Shown here piece after piece: positions 1-6,754 of a stretch of 6,754 nt of DNA; position 1 is the stretch's first letter; each line of letters starts with the position of its first letter. Where the stretch lies: the NCBI GenBank assembly GCA_946477805.1, contig CAMKZP010000205.1, positions 1 to 6,754 of the forward strand, given 5' to 3'. This DNA comes from an uncultured Enterobacter sp. (GTDB lineage: Bacteria; Pseudomonadota; Gammaproteobacteria; Enterobacterales; Enterobacteriaceae). A program made the translations under genes and the position numbers. The notes beneath the pieces are model-generated. The model was not told where the DNA came from and did not search any database. It was given only the letters and a program-made list of their open reading frames with translations.

Positions 1-821
1 TGCTCACCACATCGTGGGGAACGGGTGAGCTCATCCGCCATGCGCTGGATGCGGGCGTTAAGCATATTATTATCGGCATTGGCGGCAGCGCGACGAATGA
101 CGGCGGCGCAGGCATGGTGCAGGCGCTGGGCGCAAAGCTGTTGGATGCCAAAGAACAGCCCATCGGGCAGGGCGGGGGCGAGCTGGCGCGTATTGAGCAT
201 ATCGATCTCAGCGGGTTGGATAAACGCCTGGCAGAGTGTCGAATTGAAGTGGCCTGCGATGTCACTAATCCGCTCATCGGCGAAGAGGGCGCGTCGGCGG
301 TATTTGGTCCGCAGAAGGGCGCGACGCCGGAGATGATCGTGACTCTGGACAAGGCGCTGGCTCATTACGCACAGGTCATTGCCCGGGATTTAGATATCGA
401 CGTTGTCAGCCTCGACGGCGGCGGTGCGGCTGGCGGGATGGGCGCCGCGCTTTACGCCTTTTGCGGCGCGCAGCTGCGGCAGGGTATTGAGATTGTTACC
501 GACGCGCTGAACCTGGCCGATCGGGTGGCGGATGCCGATCTGGTCATCACCGGTGAAGGGCGTATCGATAGCCAGACGATCCACGGCAAAGTGCCGGTAG
601 GGGTGGCGAAAGTGGCGAAACGCTTTAACAAACCCGTTATCGGTATTGCAGGCAGCCTGACGGCGGATGTGGGTGTGGTGCACAATCACGGTATCGACGC
701 GGTGTTTAGCGTGATCTATACCATCTGCTCGCTGGAAGACGCGCTGGAAAATGCCAGCAAGAATGTGCAGATGGCCGCGAGGAATATCGCGGCGGTGTTG
801 AAACTGGGGCAGACAGGGTAG
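1..821 (+). CDS. garK: Glycerate 2-kinase, GarK/GlxK family (5' end cut by window)
   Basis: This enzyme phosphorylates D-glycerate with ATP to 2-phosphoglycerate in the cytoplasm, the last step of glucarate/galactarate breakdown before glycolysis. The frame is open from base 3, giving 272 visible residues before the TAG stop at 819-821. Family members are about 380 residues, so roughly 110 N-terminal residues are missing. Visible family motifs, numbered from the first complete codon, are GTGELI (6-11), GIGGSATNDGGAG (25-37), ACDVTNP (84-90), a glycine-rich GGGAAGGMGAAL (139-150) and VITGEGRIDSQT (181-192). The NDGGAGMVQALG wording and the late VVHNHGIDAVFSV segment resemble GarK more than GlxK from memory. 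E. coli garK sits in the gar operon, whereas this copy abuts barA, as I recall a glycerate kinase gene doing next to gudD in Salmonella. The family call is firm; the symbol is less certain. The gene converges on barA, with a palindromic spacer between them. Confidence 0.93.
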   Translation, partial: LTTSWGTGELIRHALDAGVKHIIIGIGGSATNDGGAGMVQALGAKLLDAKEQPIGQGGGELARIEHIDLSGLDKRLAECRIEVACDVTNPLIGEEGASAVFGPQKGATPEMIVTLDKALAHYAQVIARDLDIDVVSLDGGGAAGGMGAALYAFCGAQLRQGIEIVTDALNLADRVADADLVITGEGRIDSQTIHGKVPVGVAKVAKRFNKPVIGIAGSLTADVGVVHNHGIDAVFSVIYTICSLEDALENASKNVQMAARNIAAVLKLGQTG

Positions 822-836
822 TTTCCCCTCACCTTG

Positions 837-906
837 CCCTCTCCCCAAAGGGGCGAGGGAGAAAAAACCGCACATTTCTATCCCCTCGCCCCTTTGCGGA
901 GAGGGG
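837..906. repeat. Paired GC-rich palindromes (REP-like) between convergent genes
   Basis: Two hairpins lie in the spacer between the glycerate kinase stop and the barA stop. The first pairs 837-846 with 850-859 around an AAA loop, with one T/C mismatch. The second pairs 882-890 with 898-906 around a 7-base loop, with one mismatch. The two units are also near-perfect inverted copies of each other, so 837-861 could pair with 880-906 around an A-rich to T-rich spacer. This layout resembles paired REP-type intergenic elements of enterobacteria. It may stop transcription arriving from either side or protect 3' ends. Neither hairpin is directly followed by a clean U-tract; on the - strand a run of six T comes 14 bases after the hairpin at 882-906. 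A classical intrinsic terminator is therefore not proven. Confidence 0.7.
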
Positions 907-927
907 GAGCGCCACCGGGCTTTGACC

Positions 928-3687
928 TCAGTTCCCCAGCACCTTCATCGCTTCCCGCGTTACGTTATCCATCTCATCCAGCAGCTCAAGAAACTCGGGT
1001 TCGAGCTCGGATTCTGGCGTACCGGCGCGGAGCTGCTGTTCCAGCAGCTGGCAGAGATTTTTCAACCTTGGCACGCCGCTGTAGCCGCAGCTGCCGTGCA
1101 GCTTGTGGATCGCTTCCAGCAGCTCTTCCGGGTTTTCACCCACCAGCTGCTCTTCGACTTTATTACGGATTTCCGGCAGGAAGGCGACCAGCATTTGCAG
1201 CATGTCGCGGGCTAAATCCGGTTTACCCGCCGCCTGACGTAGCGCCAGCTGCCAGTCAAAGGTGGCGTTCTGGTTGACGCTAATCTCCGGCGATTCTGCA
1301 GGAACCGTATATGTCCCGCCGATATTCCCGGGCTTGTAGCGCACCAGCAGGCTATGAAGTTTCTCTTCGTCGATAGGCTTCGCCAGATAATCATTCATTC
1401 CGGCGCTCAGCAGCTTCTCTTTCTGGCCTGCCATCGCGTGGGCGGTCACGGCAATCACCGGCGTTTGCTGCTGGTGAGGAAGCTGGCGGATAAGCTCGCA
1501 GGCGCGAATGCCGTCCATCCCCGGCATCTGAATATCCATTAAAATCAGATCGAACTGCATCTGCTTAGCGTGTTCCACCGCGTCGGCCCCGCTGGTGCAG
1601 AGCTCAACGTGCTGAACCTGATCCTCAAGCAGCACGCCAATCAGCTTCAGGTTTGCCGGGTTATCATCCACCGCCATCACCGTCATCGGCAGCTTGTGCT
1701 CGTCATTAACCAGCGGCAGGGCCTGATGCGTCAGACGGCAGTATTCCGTCAGCGCAGGCAGAAGGCGCGTTGCGGTAAGCGGCTTGAGCAGGCAGGCCGC
1801 CGCCCCGTCGTTTTTCAACTCTTCGGCATTAATTTGCGCGTGGCAGGGCAGGGCCAGCAGCAGGTAATCGGTCATGGAGGCCGCTTTTGCCAGGCGCTCC
1901 TGCTGCATGGTCAGCTCGCCCGTAAAGGTTACCGGGATCCCCATCAGCAGAATGTCGTAATGATCGACCGCCAGCGCGGAGAAGGTGGAGCTGTAGATAA
2001 CCTCCAGCGGCGTCGTGCTGAGCACATCGAGCGTACACTGCGCCGCAGCGGCGTTTGGCTCGACGTAGGCCAGGCGCATCCCTTTCAGGCAGTCAGTGAC
2101 CGGGCCATCCGTCAGCACGTTCGGGTTGAGGTCGAGATTAATATGGAACCAGAAGGTTGATCCCCGGTTTGGCTGGCTATGGAAGGAGATATCCCCGCCC
2201 ATCTCTTTCACCAGTTTTTGAGTGATCACCAGCCCCAGACCCGTGCCGCCGTGGCGGCGGGAGATGCTGGCGTCCGCCTGGCGGAACGCCTGGAACAGAC
2301 GCGACTGGTCGCGTTCCGGTATGCCGATGCCCGTATCCCGGATCTGAACTTCAATCTGGACTTTGTTGTTACTGAGCGCCCGTTTCTCGACCAGAATGTC
2401 GATATTCCCGTTCTCGGTGAACTTAATCGCGTTCCCCACCAGGTTGGTGATGACCTGCTGAAGCCGCAGCGGGTCACCGATGACGTTATCCGGTACGTCG
2501 TTCTTAATGTTGAGCGTCAGCTCCAGCCCCTTATCATGCGACGAGTGGGCAAGAAGCGTCACCACCTCATCCATCGTGCTGCGCAGCGGGAACGGAATGC
2601 TCTCCAGGATCAGCTTGCCGGCTTCGAGCTTCGAGAAGTCCAGCACGTCATTGATGATGGCGAGCAGGTTATTGGCCGAGCGTTCGATGGTGTGCAGGTG
2701 ATCGCGCTGGGTGGGGTTAAGCTCGCTTTTCAGCGTCAGGCGGGTAAAGCCGATTACGCCGTTCAGCGGGGTGCGCAGCTCATGTGACATATTGGCAAGG
2801 AATTCGGATTTAATACGCGCGGCTTCCTGGGCGCGTTTTTTCGCCAGATCCAGCTCGACGTTCTGAATCTCCATCTGCTCCAGCGTTTCGCGCAGGTCGG
2901 ACGTCGCCTGATCGACGTTGTGCTGCATCTCTTCGTGATACGCCGCCAGCGACATCGCCATCGAGTTAATGCCGTTTTTCAGCATATCCAGCTCGCCCAG
3001 CATAAACCCCTCCACGCGGCTGTCGAGCTGCCCGCGACGGATACGGTCGACGGTATTCACCATGTTGCGGATGGGGCCCGTCACGTCGCGCATCAGCCGC
3101 CAGCCGAAGATCAGCGCAATCCCGATACAGAACAGCATCATCATCCCGGAGATAAAAATTTCCTGGTACTGCTGCAGCCTGACCGACCTGAGATCCAGCT
3201 CCAGCGCCACATATCCCAGCATATTGTCGCTGGCTTTGGCGTCGGACTGAGCAGATTCATCAGGTGAATAACTTTCCGAGATGATGGGCGTGCGCAGGAT
3301 CATGATATCCCCGCGCCGCAGCACCGTGAGGTGGCGCGGGAACGGCGTGCCGTCAGGAATTTTCAGCGCCGTAGGGTCGAGGTGAAAATTCGACGTAACA
3401 AACAGGCGGTTCTGCTCGTCGTAAACGGAAATGGCGCGCACGATGTCCGAATGGCGGCGGTGCAGCACGCTGATCAGCTGGCCAATAGATTCGCGGTTTT
3501 GCAGGTTCATCCCATACTCGCTGGAGACGGCGAGCGGCTCAATAATGCTGGCGCCGGCGTCTTCCAGCTGCCTCTGCAAATCGTTATAGCGATGCACCAC
3601 AAAGAAGATACTCAGCAGCAAACCGATAAGCACGGTGGGGGCGAGGATCAAAATCATCATGCGCGCGCGCAGGCTGTAGTTGGTCAT
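928..3687 (-). CDS. barA: BarA hybrid sensor histidine kinase (tripartite)
   Basis: BarA is an inner-membrane sensor that passes phosphate through a His-Asp-His relay to the response regulator UvrY, raising CsrB/CsrC RNA and so freeing CsrA targets. Acetate and other short-chain acids are the reported stimuli. The 919-residue protein is close to the E. coli length of 918. Domains: membrane helix about 10-31, periplasmic sensor about 32-176, second helix about 177-197, HAMP about 198-250, and a helical linker to about 290. HisKA follows, with SHELRTP giving phospho-acceptor H302. The ATPase domain has N415/N419, DTGIGI (451-456) and GGTGLGL (480-486). A degenerate receiver lies at about 535-650 and a true receiver at about 668-785, with D718 in LMDIQMPG and K770. 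The C-terminal HPt domain has H861 in HKLHGSCGYSG. The ATG at 3687 reproduces the E. coli N-terminus MTNYSLRARMM, with a weak GGA ribosome site about 5 bases upstream. The gene diverges from rlmD. All relay residues are intact. Confidence 0.99.
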   Translation of the reverse strand: MTNYSLRARMMILILAPTVLIGLLLSIFFVVHRYNDLQRQLEDAGASIIEPLAVSSEYGMNLQNRESIGQLISVLHRRHSDIVRAISVYDEQNRLFVTSNFHLDPTALKIPDGTPFPRHLTVLRRGDIMILRTPIISESYSPDESAQSDAKASDNMLGYVALELDLRSVRLQQYQEIFISGMMMLFCIGIALIFGWRLMRDVTGPIRNMVNTVDRIRRGQLDSRVEGFMLGELDMLKNGINSMAMSLAAYHEEMQHNVDQATSDLRETLEQMEIQNVELDLAKKRAQEAARIKSEFLANMSHELRTPLNGVIGFTRLTLKSELNPTQRDHLHTIERSANNLLAIINDVLDFSKLEAGKLILESIPFPLRSTMDEVVTLLAHSSHDKGLELTLNIKNDVPDNVIGDPLRLQQVITNLVGNAIKFTENGNIDILVEKRALSNNKVQIEVQIRDTGIGIPERDQSRLFQAFRQADASISRRHGGTGLGLVITQKLVKEMGGDISFHSQPNRGSTFWFHINLDLNPNVLTDGPVTDCLKGMRLAYVEPNAAAAQCTLDVLSTTPLEVIYSSTFSALAVDHYDILLMGIPVTFTGELTMQQERLAKAASMTDYLLLALPCHAQINAEELKNDGAAACLLKPLTATRLLPALTEYCRLTHQALPLVNDEHKLPMTVMAVDDNPANLKLIGVLLEDQVQHVELCTSGADAVEHAKQMQFDLILMDIQMPGMDGIRACELIRQLPHQQQTPVIAVTAHAMAGQKEKLLSAGMNDYLAKPIDEEKLHSLLVRYKPGNIGGTYTVPAESPEISVNQNATFDWQLALRQAAGKPDLARDMLQMLVAFLPEIRNKVEEQLVGENPEELLEAIHKLHGSCGYSGVPRLKNLCQLLEQQLRAGTPESELEPEFLELLDEMDNVTREAMKVLGN

Positions 3688-3744
3688 GGCGTTCCGTTAT
3701 GGGACAATTAGGATAATTATGTATATGTGAGAAAAATCTCGGCG
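3688..3744. promoter_or_regulatory. Divergent barA/rlmD intergenic region
   Basis: Only 57 bases separate the barA and rlmD start codons, so both genes must start transcription within or just outside this gap. It is AT-rich compared with its flanks. Overlapping -10-like hexamers occur on both strands: GATAAT on + at 3712-3717, and CATAAT on - (reverse complement of 3716-3721). Each would give a leader of about 20 bases. I could not find a convincing -35 box at the right spacing for either. A small inverted repeat GAGA-AAAA-TCTC (3729-3740) lies just before the rlmD ATG, and rlmD has no good Shine-Dalgarno sequence. The regulatory role is inferred from position; the exact promoter elements are unproven. 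Confidence 0.4.
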
Positions 3745-5043
3745 ATGGCGCAATTCTACTCTGCAAAGCGACGCGTGACGACGCGTCAGATCATAACTGT
3801 TGAAGCCACCGAACTTGACCCCTTTGGTCAGGGGGTTGCACGTCATAACGGCAAGGCCTTGTTTATAGCAGGTTTGCTGCCCGGAGAACGAGCAGAAATT
3901 ACCCTGACGGAAGATAAGCGCCAGTATGCGCGGGGCCAGGTGAAGCGCCGTCTTAACGACAGCCCGGACCGCGCGGTGCCGCTCTGCCCCCATTTTGGCG
4001 TTTGCGGAGGGTGCCAGCAGCAGCACGCAAGGGTAGAGTTACAGCAAAAAAGTAAAAGCGCGGCGCTGGCGCGTCAGCTTAAGCACGAGGTCAACGCCAT
4101 CATTGCGGGGGAGCCGTGGGGCTACCGCCGTCGTGCGCGCCTGAGCCTCAGCTTTCAGCCCAAGACCGGGCGGCTGGAGATGGGATTTCGTAAAGCTGGC
4201 TCCAGCGACATCGTCACGTTAGCGCAGTGCCCCATTTTGGTGCCCCAGCTTGAGGCGCTGCTCCCGGACGTGCGGACCTGTCTGTCCGGGCTGGATGGGG
4301 TTCGCCATCTTGGGCACGTCGAACTGGTTCTGGCAAACAATGGCCCGCTGATGGTGGTGCGTCATACCGCACCCCTCACGAAAAAAGACCGGGAAAAACT
4401 GGAACGCTTTTCGCATTCTCACCAGCTGGCGCTTTTTCTTGCGCCACAAAGCGAGATACTTGAGCAGGTTACGGGAGAAGCCCCCTGGTATGCGTCAAAC
4501 GGGCTACGCTTAACGTTCAGTCCGCGGGATTTTATTCAGGTAAACGACGGCGTGAATCAGCAGATGATTGAACAAGCGTTGTCATGGCTGGATGTACAAA
4601 AGAGCGACCGGGTGCTGGATCTGTTCTGCGGAATGGGTAATTTCACGCTGCCACTGGCGCAGAAAGCAGCCAGCGTAGTCGGGGTCGAAGGGGTTGAGGC
4701 GCTGGTGGCCAAAGGGCAGGAGAACGCGCTACAGAACGGCTTGCAAAATGTGACATTTTTTCATCAAAACCTTGAGGATGATGTCACTCAGCAGCCGTGG
4801 GCAAAGCAGGGCTTCGACAAAATCCTGCTCGACCCGGCCCGCGCAGGCGCGCCGGGGGTGATGCAACACATCATTAAGCTCGCGCCGAAGCGCGTGGTGT
4901 ATGTTTCGTGCAACCCGGCGACCCTGGCAAGAGATAGCGAAGTATTGGTTGCTGCGGGATACCAAATTCAGCGTCTGGCAATGCTGGACATGTTCCCGCA
5001 CACTGGACACCTGGAATCGATGGTGTTGTTTGAGCACATCTAA
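3745..5043 (+). CDS. rlmD: 23S rRNA (uracil-1939-C5) methyltransferase RlmD
   Basis: RlmD (formerly RumA) transfers a methyl group from S-adenosylmethionine to C5 of U1939 in 23S rRNA, in the cytoplasm. The 432-residue protein matches the E. coli length of 433. A TRAM RNA-binding domain occupies about residues 10-70. The iron-sulfur cluster ligands are C81, C87, C90 and C162. The Rossmann methyltransferase domain contains LDLFCGMGNFTLPL (291-304), the acidic LLDPARAG (361-368), the catalytic nucleophile C389 in VSCNPATLARD, and the proposed base E424 in HTGHLES. I chose the ATG at 3745 because it gives the E. coli N-terminus MAQFYSAKRR; a GTG at 3727 is in frame and would add six residues. 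The C-terminus ends FEHI, where E. coli ends FSRVK as I recall it. relA follows after 51 bases on the same strand, and E. coli relA is known to draw on promoters near or within the end of this gene. No residue needed for catalysis is missing. Confidence 0.99.
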   Translation: MAQFYSAKRRVTTRQIITVEATELDPFGQGVARHNGKALFIAGLLPGERAEITLTEDKRQYARGQVKRRLNDSPDRAVPLCPHFGVCGGCQQQHARVELQQKSKSAALARQLKHEVNAIIAGEPWGYRRRARLSLSFQPKTGRLEMGFRKAGSSDIVTLAQCPILVPQLEALLPDVRTCLSGLDGVRHLGHVELVLANNGPLMVVRHTAPLTKKDREKLERFSHSHQLALFLAPQSEILEQVTGEAPWYASNGLRLTFSPRDFIQVNDGVNQQMIEQALSWLDVQKSDRVLDLFCGMGNFTLPLAQKAASVVGVEGVEALVAKGQENALQNGLQNVTFFHQNLEDDVTQQPWAKQGFDKILLDPARAGAPGVMQHIIKLAPKRVVYVSCNPATLARDSEVLVAAGYQIQRLAMLDMFPHTGHLESMVLFEHI

Positions 5044-5050
5044 TTTGATT

Positions 5051-5072
5051 GGCTTGCCGACTTCGGCAGGCC
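5051..5072 (+). other. GC-rich hairpin in the rlmD-relA spacer
   Basis: Bases 5051-5059 pair with 5064-5072 to give a nine-pair stem, with one G-U pair, closed by the four-base loop ACTT. It starts 8 bases after the rlmD stop and ends 22 bases before the relA ATG. No T-run follows, so it is not a standard intrinsic terminator. It may mark an RNA processing site, stabilise the rlmD 3' end, or shape the relA leader. The pairing is seen directly; the role is inference. Confidence 0.5.
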
Positions 5073-5074
5073 CT

Positions 5075-5094
5075 GGTCCCTAAAGGAGAGGACG
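5075..5094 (+). promoter_or_regulatory. relA ribosome binding site with two GGA motifs
   Basis: A strong Shine-Dalgarno stretch, AAAGGAGAG at 5082-5090, sits 6 bases (counting from AGGAG) before the relA ATG at 5095 and fixes that start. Two GGA triplets (5085-5087 and 5090-5092) overlap the ribosome site. GTCC (5076-5079) can pair with GGAC (5090-5093), which would put the first GGA in the loop of a small hairpin. GGA in a loop over the ribosome site is the usual form of a CsrA target. CsrA binding to relA mRNA has been reported in E. coli; here it is inferred from motif only. Confidence 0.6.
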
Positions 5095-6754
5095 ATGGTT
5101 GCGGTAAGAAGTGCACATCTTAATAAAGCTGGTGAGTTTGACCCACAAAAATGGATCGCAAGTCTGGGGATTTCCAGCCAGCAGTCGTGTGAACGCTTAA
5201 CCGAAACCTGGGCCTACTGTCTGCGCACCACGCAGGGGCATTCCGATGCTGAGCTGCTGCTTTGGCGCGGCATTGAAATGGTTGAAATCTTATCCATGCT
5301 CAATATGGATATCGAAACGCTGCAGGCTGCGCTCCTCTTCCCGTTGGCCGATGCGGACGTGGTCACCGAAGACGTGCTGCGAGATAGCGTTGGTCAGTCC
5401 GTCGTCTCGCTCATTCACGGCGTGCGGGATATGGCCGCAATCCGCCAGCTGAAAGCCGCGCAAACCGACTCCGTCTCCTCGGAGCAGGTCGATAACGTCC
5501 GACGCATGCTGCTGGCGATGGTGGATGATTTCCGCTGCGTGGTGATTAAGCTGGCCGAGCGTATTGCTCATCTGCGCGAGGTGAAGGATGCGCCGGAAGA
5601 CGAACGCGTGCTGGCCGCCAAAGAGTGTACAAATATTTATGCACCGCTGGCGAACCGCCTGGGTATCGGCCAGCTGAAGTGGGAGCTGGAAGATTACTGC
5701 TTCCGCTACCTGCACCCGGCGGAATACAAGCGGATTGCCAAGCTTCTGCACGAGCGCCGTATCGACCGCGAGCACTATATCGAGGAGTTTGTCGGCGGCT
5801 TGCGCCAGTCGATGAAAGAAGAGAACGTGCGCGCCGAGGTCTATGGTCGTCCAAAACACATCTACAGCATCTGGCGTAAGATGCAGAAAAAGCATCTCGC
5901 CTTTGACGAGCTGTTTGACGTGCGCGCCGTACGTATCGTGGCGGAACGTCTGCAGGACTGCTACGCCGCGCTGGGGATAGTGCACACTCACTTCCGCCAT
6001 TTGCCGGACGAGTTCGATGACTACGTCGCGAACCCAAAACCTAACGGCTACCAGTCTATTCATACCGTTGTGCTTGGCCCGGGCGGCAAAACGGTTGAAA
6101 TTCAGATCCGAACCAAACAGATGCACGAAGACGCTGAACTGGGCGTGGCCGCGCACTGGAAATACAAAGAGGGCACCTCTGGCGGCGCGCGTTCTGGCCA
6201 CGAAGACCGTATTGCCTGGCTGCGTAAGCTGATTGCGTGGCAGGAAGAGATGGCCGATTCCGGCGAAATGCTCGACGAAGTGCGCAGCCAGGTCTTTGAT
6301 GACCGCGTGTACGTCTTTACGCCGAAAGGCGATGTCGTCGACCTGCCGGCAGGCTCAACGCCGCTCGACTTCGCCTACCACATCCACAGCGATGTGGGGC
6401 ATCGCTGCATCGGTGCGAAAATCGGTGGGCGCATCGTGCCGTTCACCTACCAGCTGCAGATGGGCGATCAAATTGAAATCATTACCCAGAAGCAGCCGAA
6501 CCCGAGCCGCGACTGGCTGAACCCGAACCTCGGTTACGTCACCACCAGCCGCGGGCGCTCGAAAATTCACGCCTGGTTCCGCAAGCAGGATCGCGACAAA
6601 AACATTCTTGCCGGTCGCCAGATCCTGGACGACGAGCTGGAACATATCGGCATCAGCCTGAAAGAGGCCGAGAAATTCCTGCTGCCGCGCTACAACTTTA
6701 ACGAGCTTGACGAGCTGCTGGCGGCGATCGGCGGCGGTGATATTCGCCTCAACC
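5095..6754 (+). CDS. relA: RelA (p)ppGpp synthetase (3' end cut by window)
   Basis: RelA binds ribosomes stalled with uncharged tRNA in the A site and transfers pyrophosphate from ATP to GTP or GDP, making the alarmone (p)ppGpp. The window shows 553 of an expected 743 or so residues, ending at GGDIRLN. A degenerate HD hydrolase domain fills about residues 30-180. The HD metal-binding pair is replaced by FPLADAD (82-88), as in other RelA proteins that only synthesise. The synthetase domain spans about 230-355 and holds YGRPKHIYSIW (250-260), D275 in FDVRAVR, the monofunctional EFDD motif (306-309), NGYQSIH (317-323) and E335 in VEIQIRT. A TGS domain starts at about 403 (DRVYVFTPKGD). The rest of the helical domain, the zinc-finger and ACT domains lie beyond the window. 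One residue is missing compared with E. coli in the linker at about 360-366. The start is set by a strong ribosome site and the MVAVRSAH N-terminus. All synthetase residues are present. Confidence 0.99.
   Translation, partial: MVAVRSAHLNKAGEFDPQKWIASLGISSQQSCERLTETWAYCLRTTQGHSDAELLLWRGIEMVEILSMLNMDIETLQAALLFPLADADVVTEDVLRDSVGQSVVSLIHGVRDMAAIRQLKAAQTDSVSSEQVDNVRRMLLAMVDDFRCVVIKLAERIAHLREVKDAPEDERVLAAKECTNIYAPLANRLGIGQLKWELEDYCFRYLHPAEYKRIAKLLHERRIDREHYIEEFVGGLRQSMKEENVRAEVYGRPKHIYSIWRKMQKKHLAFDELFDVRAVRIVAERLQDCYAALGIVHTHFRHLPDEFDDYVANPKPNGYQSIHTVVLGPGGKTVEIQIRTKQMHEDAELGVAAHWKYKEGTSGGARSGHEDRIAWLRKLIAWQEEMADSGEMLDEVRSQVFDDRVYVFTPKGDVVDLPAGSTPLDFAYHIHSDVGHRCIGAKIGGRIVPFTYQLQMGDQIEIITQKQPNPSRDWLNPNLGYVTTSRGRSKIHAWFRKQDRDKNILAGRQILDDELEHIGISLKEAEKFLLPRYNFNELDELLAAIGGGDIRLN

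Noticed and set aside
114..116. ATG at 114 as the glycerate kinase start
   Set aside because: The frame is open to the window edge and the residues before it carry the GTGELI and GIGGSATNDGG motifs, so the true start lies outside the window.
1570..2787. Long + strand open frames opposite barA (1570-2160 and 2179-2787)
   Set aside because: They are antisense to the well-conserved receiver and kinase domains of barA, their composition is odd (many Arg, Gln and His), and no ribosome sites support them.
3727..3729. GTG at 3727 as the rlmD start
   Set aside because: It adds six residues absent from E. coli RlmD and has no ribosome site; the ATG at 3745 restores the known N-terminus.
3697..4026. 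109-codon - strand frame across the barA/rlmD gap
   Set aside because: It overlaps the rlmD start in antisense, would block both promoters, and has no family features.
4427..4446. TGGCGC...TTGC, resembling a sigma-54 promoter in rlmD upstream of relA
   Set aside because: The GG to GC spacing is 11 bases, not the required 10, and the bases are explained by an inverted repeat in coding sequence. Sigma-54 control of relA has been reported in E. coli, but I could not locate a valid site here.
5290..6201. 303-codon open frame on the - strand inside relA
   Set aside because: It lies wholly antisense to the relA catalytic domains, shows no recognisable motifs, and arises from the GC-rich third positions of relA.
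5095..6754. Loss of the HD hydrolase residues in RelA as a sign of decay
   Set aside because: All enteric RelA proteins lack them; the synthetase residues are intact, so this is not a pseudogene.

Overview
The window is ordinary chromosomal DNA from an enteric gammaproteobacterium. The proteins match my memory of Escherichia coli BarA, RlmD and RelA almost residue for residue, and the order barA < > rlmD > relA is the E. coli order. The GC-rich third codon positions and the glycerate kinase gene beside barA point away from E. coli K-12. They suggest Enterobacter, Leclercia, Klebsiella, Citrobacter or Salmonella-type relatives. I cannot fix the genus by eye.

Layout: (1) bases 1-821, the 3' part of a GarK-type glycerate kinase gene on the + strand, cut by the window edge. 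(2) About 106 noncoding bases between convergent genes, holding a GC-rich pair of inverted hairpins of REP-like character. (3) 928-3687 on the - strand, a full-length barA hybrid sensor kinase. (4) A 57-base AT-rich gap from which barA and rlmD diverge. (5) 3745-5043 on the + strand, a full-length rlmD 23S rRNA methyltransferase gene. (6) A 51-base spacer with a strong hairpin and a GGA-rich ribosome binding site. (7) 5095 to the end on the + strand, the first 553 codons of relA, cut by the window edge.

How the genes relate: BarA phosphorylates the response regulator UvrY, which drives the CsrB/CsrC RNAs that antagonise CsrA. RlmD modifies the 23S rRNA and RelA reads ribosome state during amino-acid starvation, so rlmD-relA is a ribosome-linked pair. 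The GGA motifs in the relA leader could connect relA to the BarA/Csr circuit, but that is inference. The glycerate kinase belongs to sugar-acid catabolism (glucarate/galactarate to D-glycerate to 2-phosphoglycerate) and is probably the end of a gud-type cluster lying to the left.

I found no mobile element, CRISPR array, RNA gene, toxin-antitoxin pair or unexplained coding region. I do not think the window holds an undescribed system. The points worth a second look are the intergenic palindromes, the location of the kinase gene, the degenerate domains in BarA and RelA, and the relA leader.
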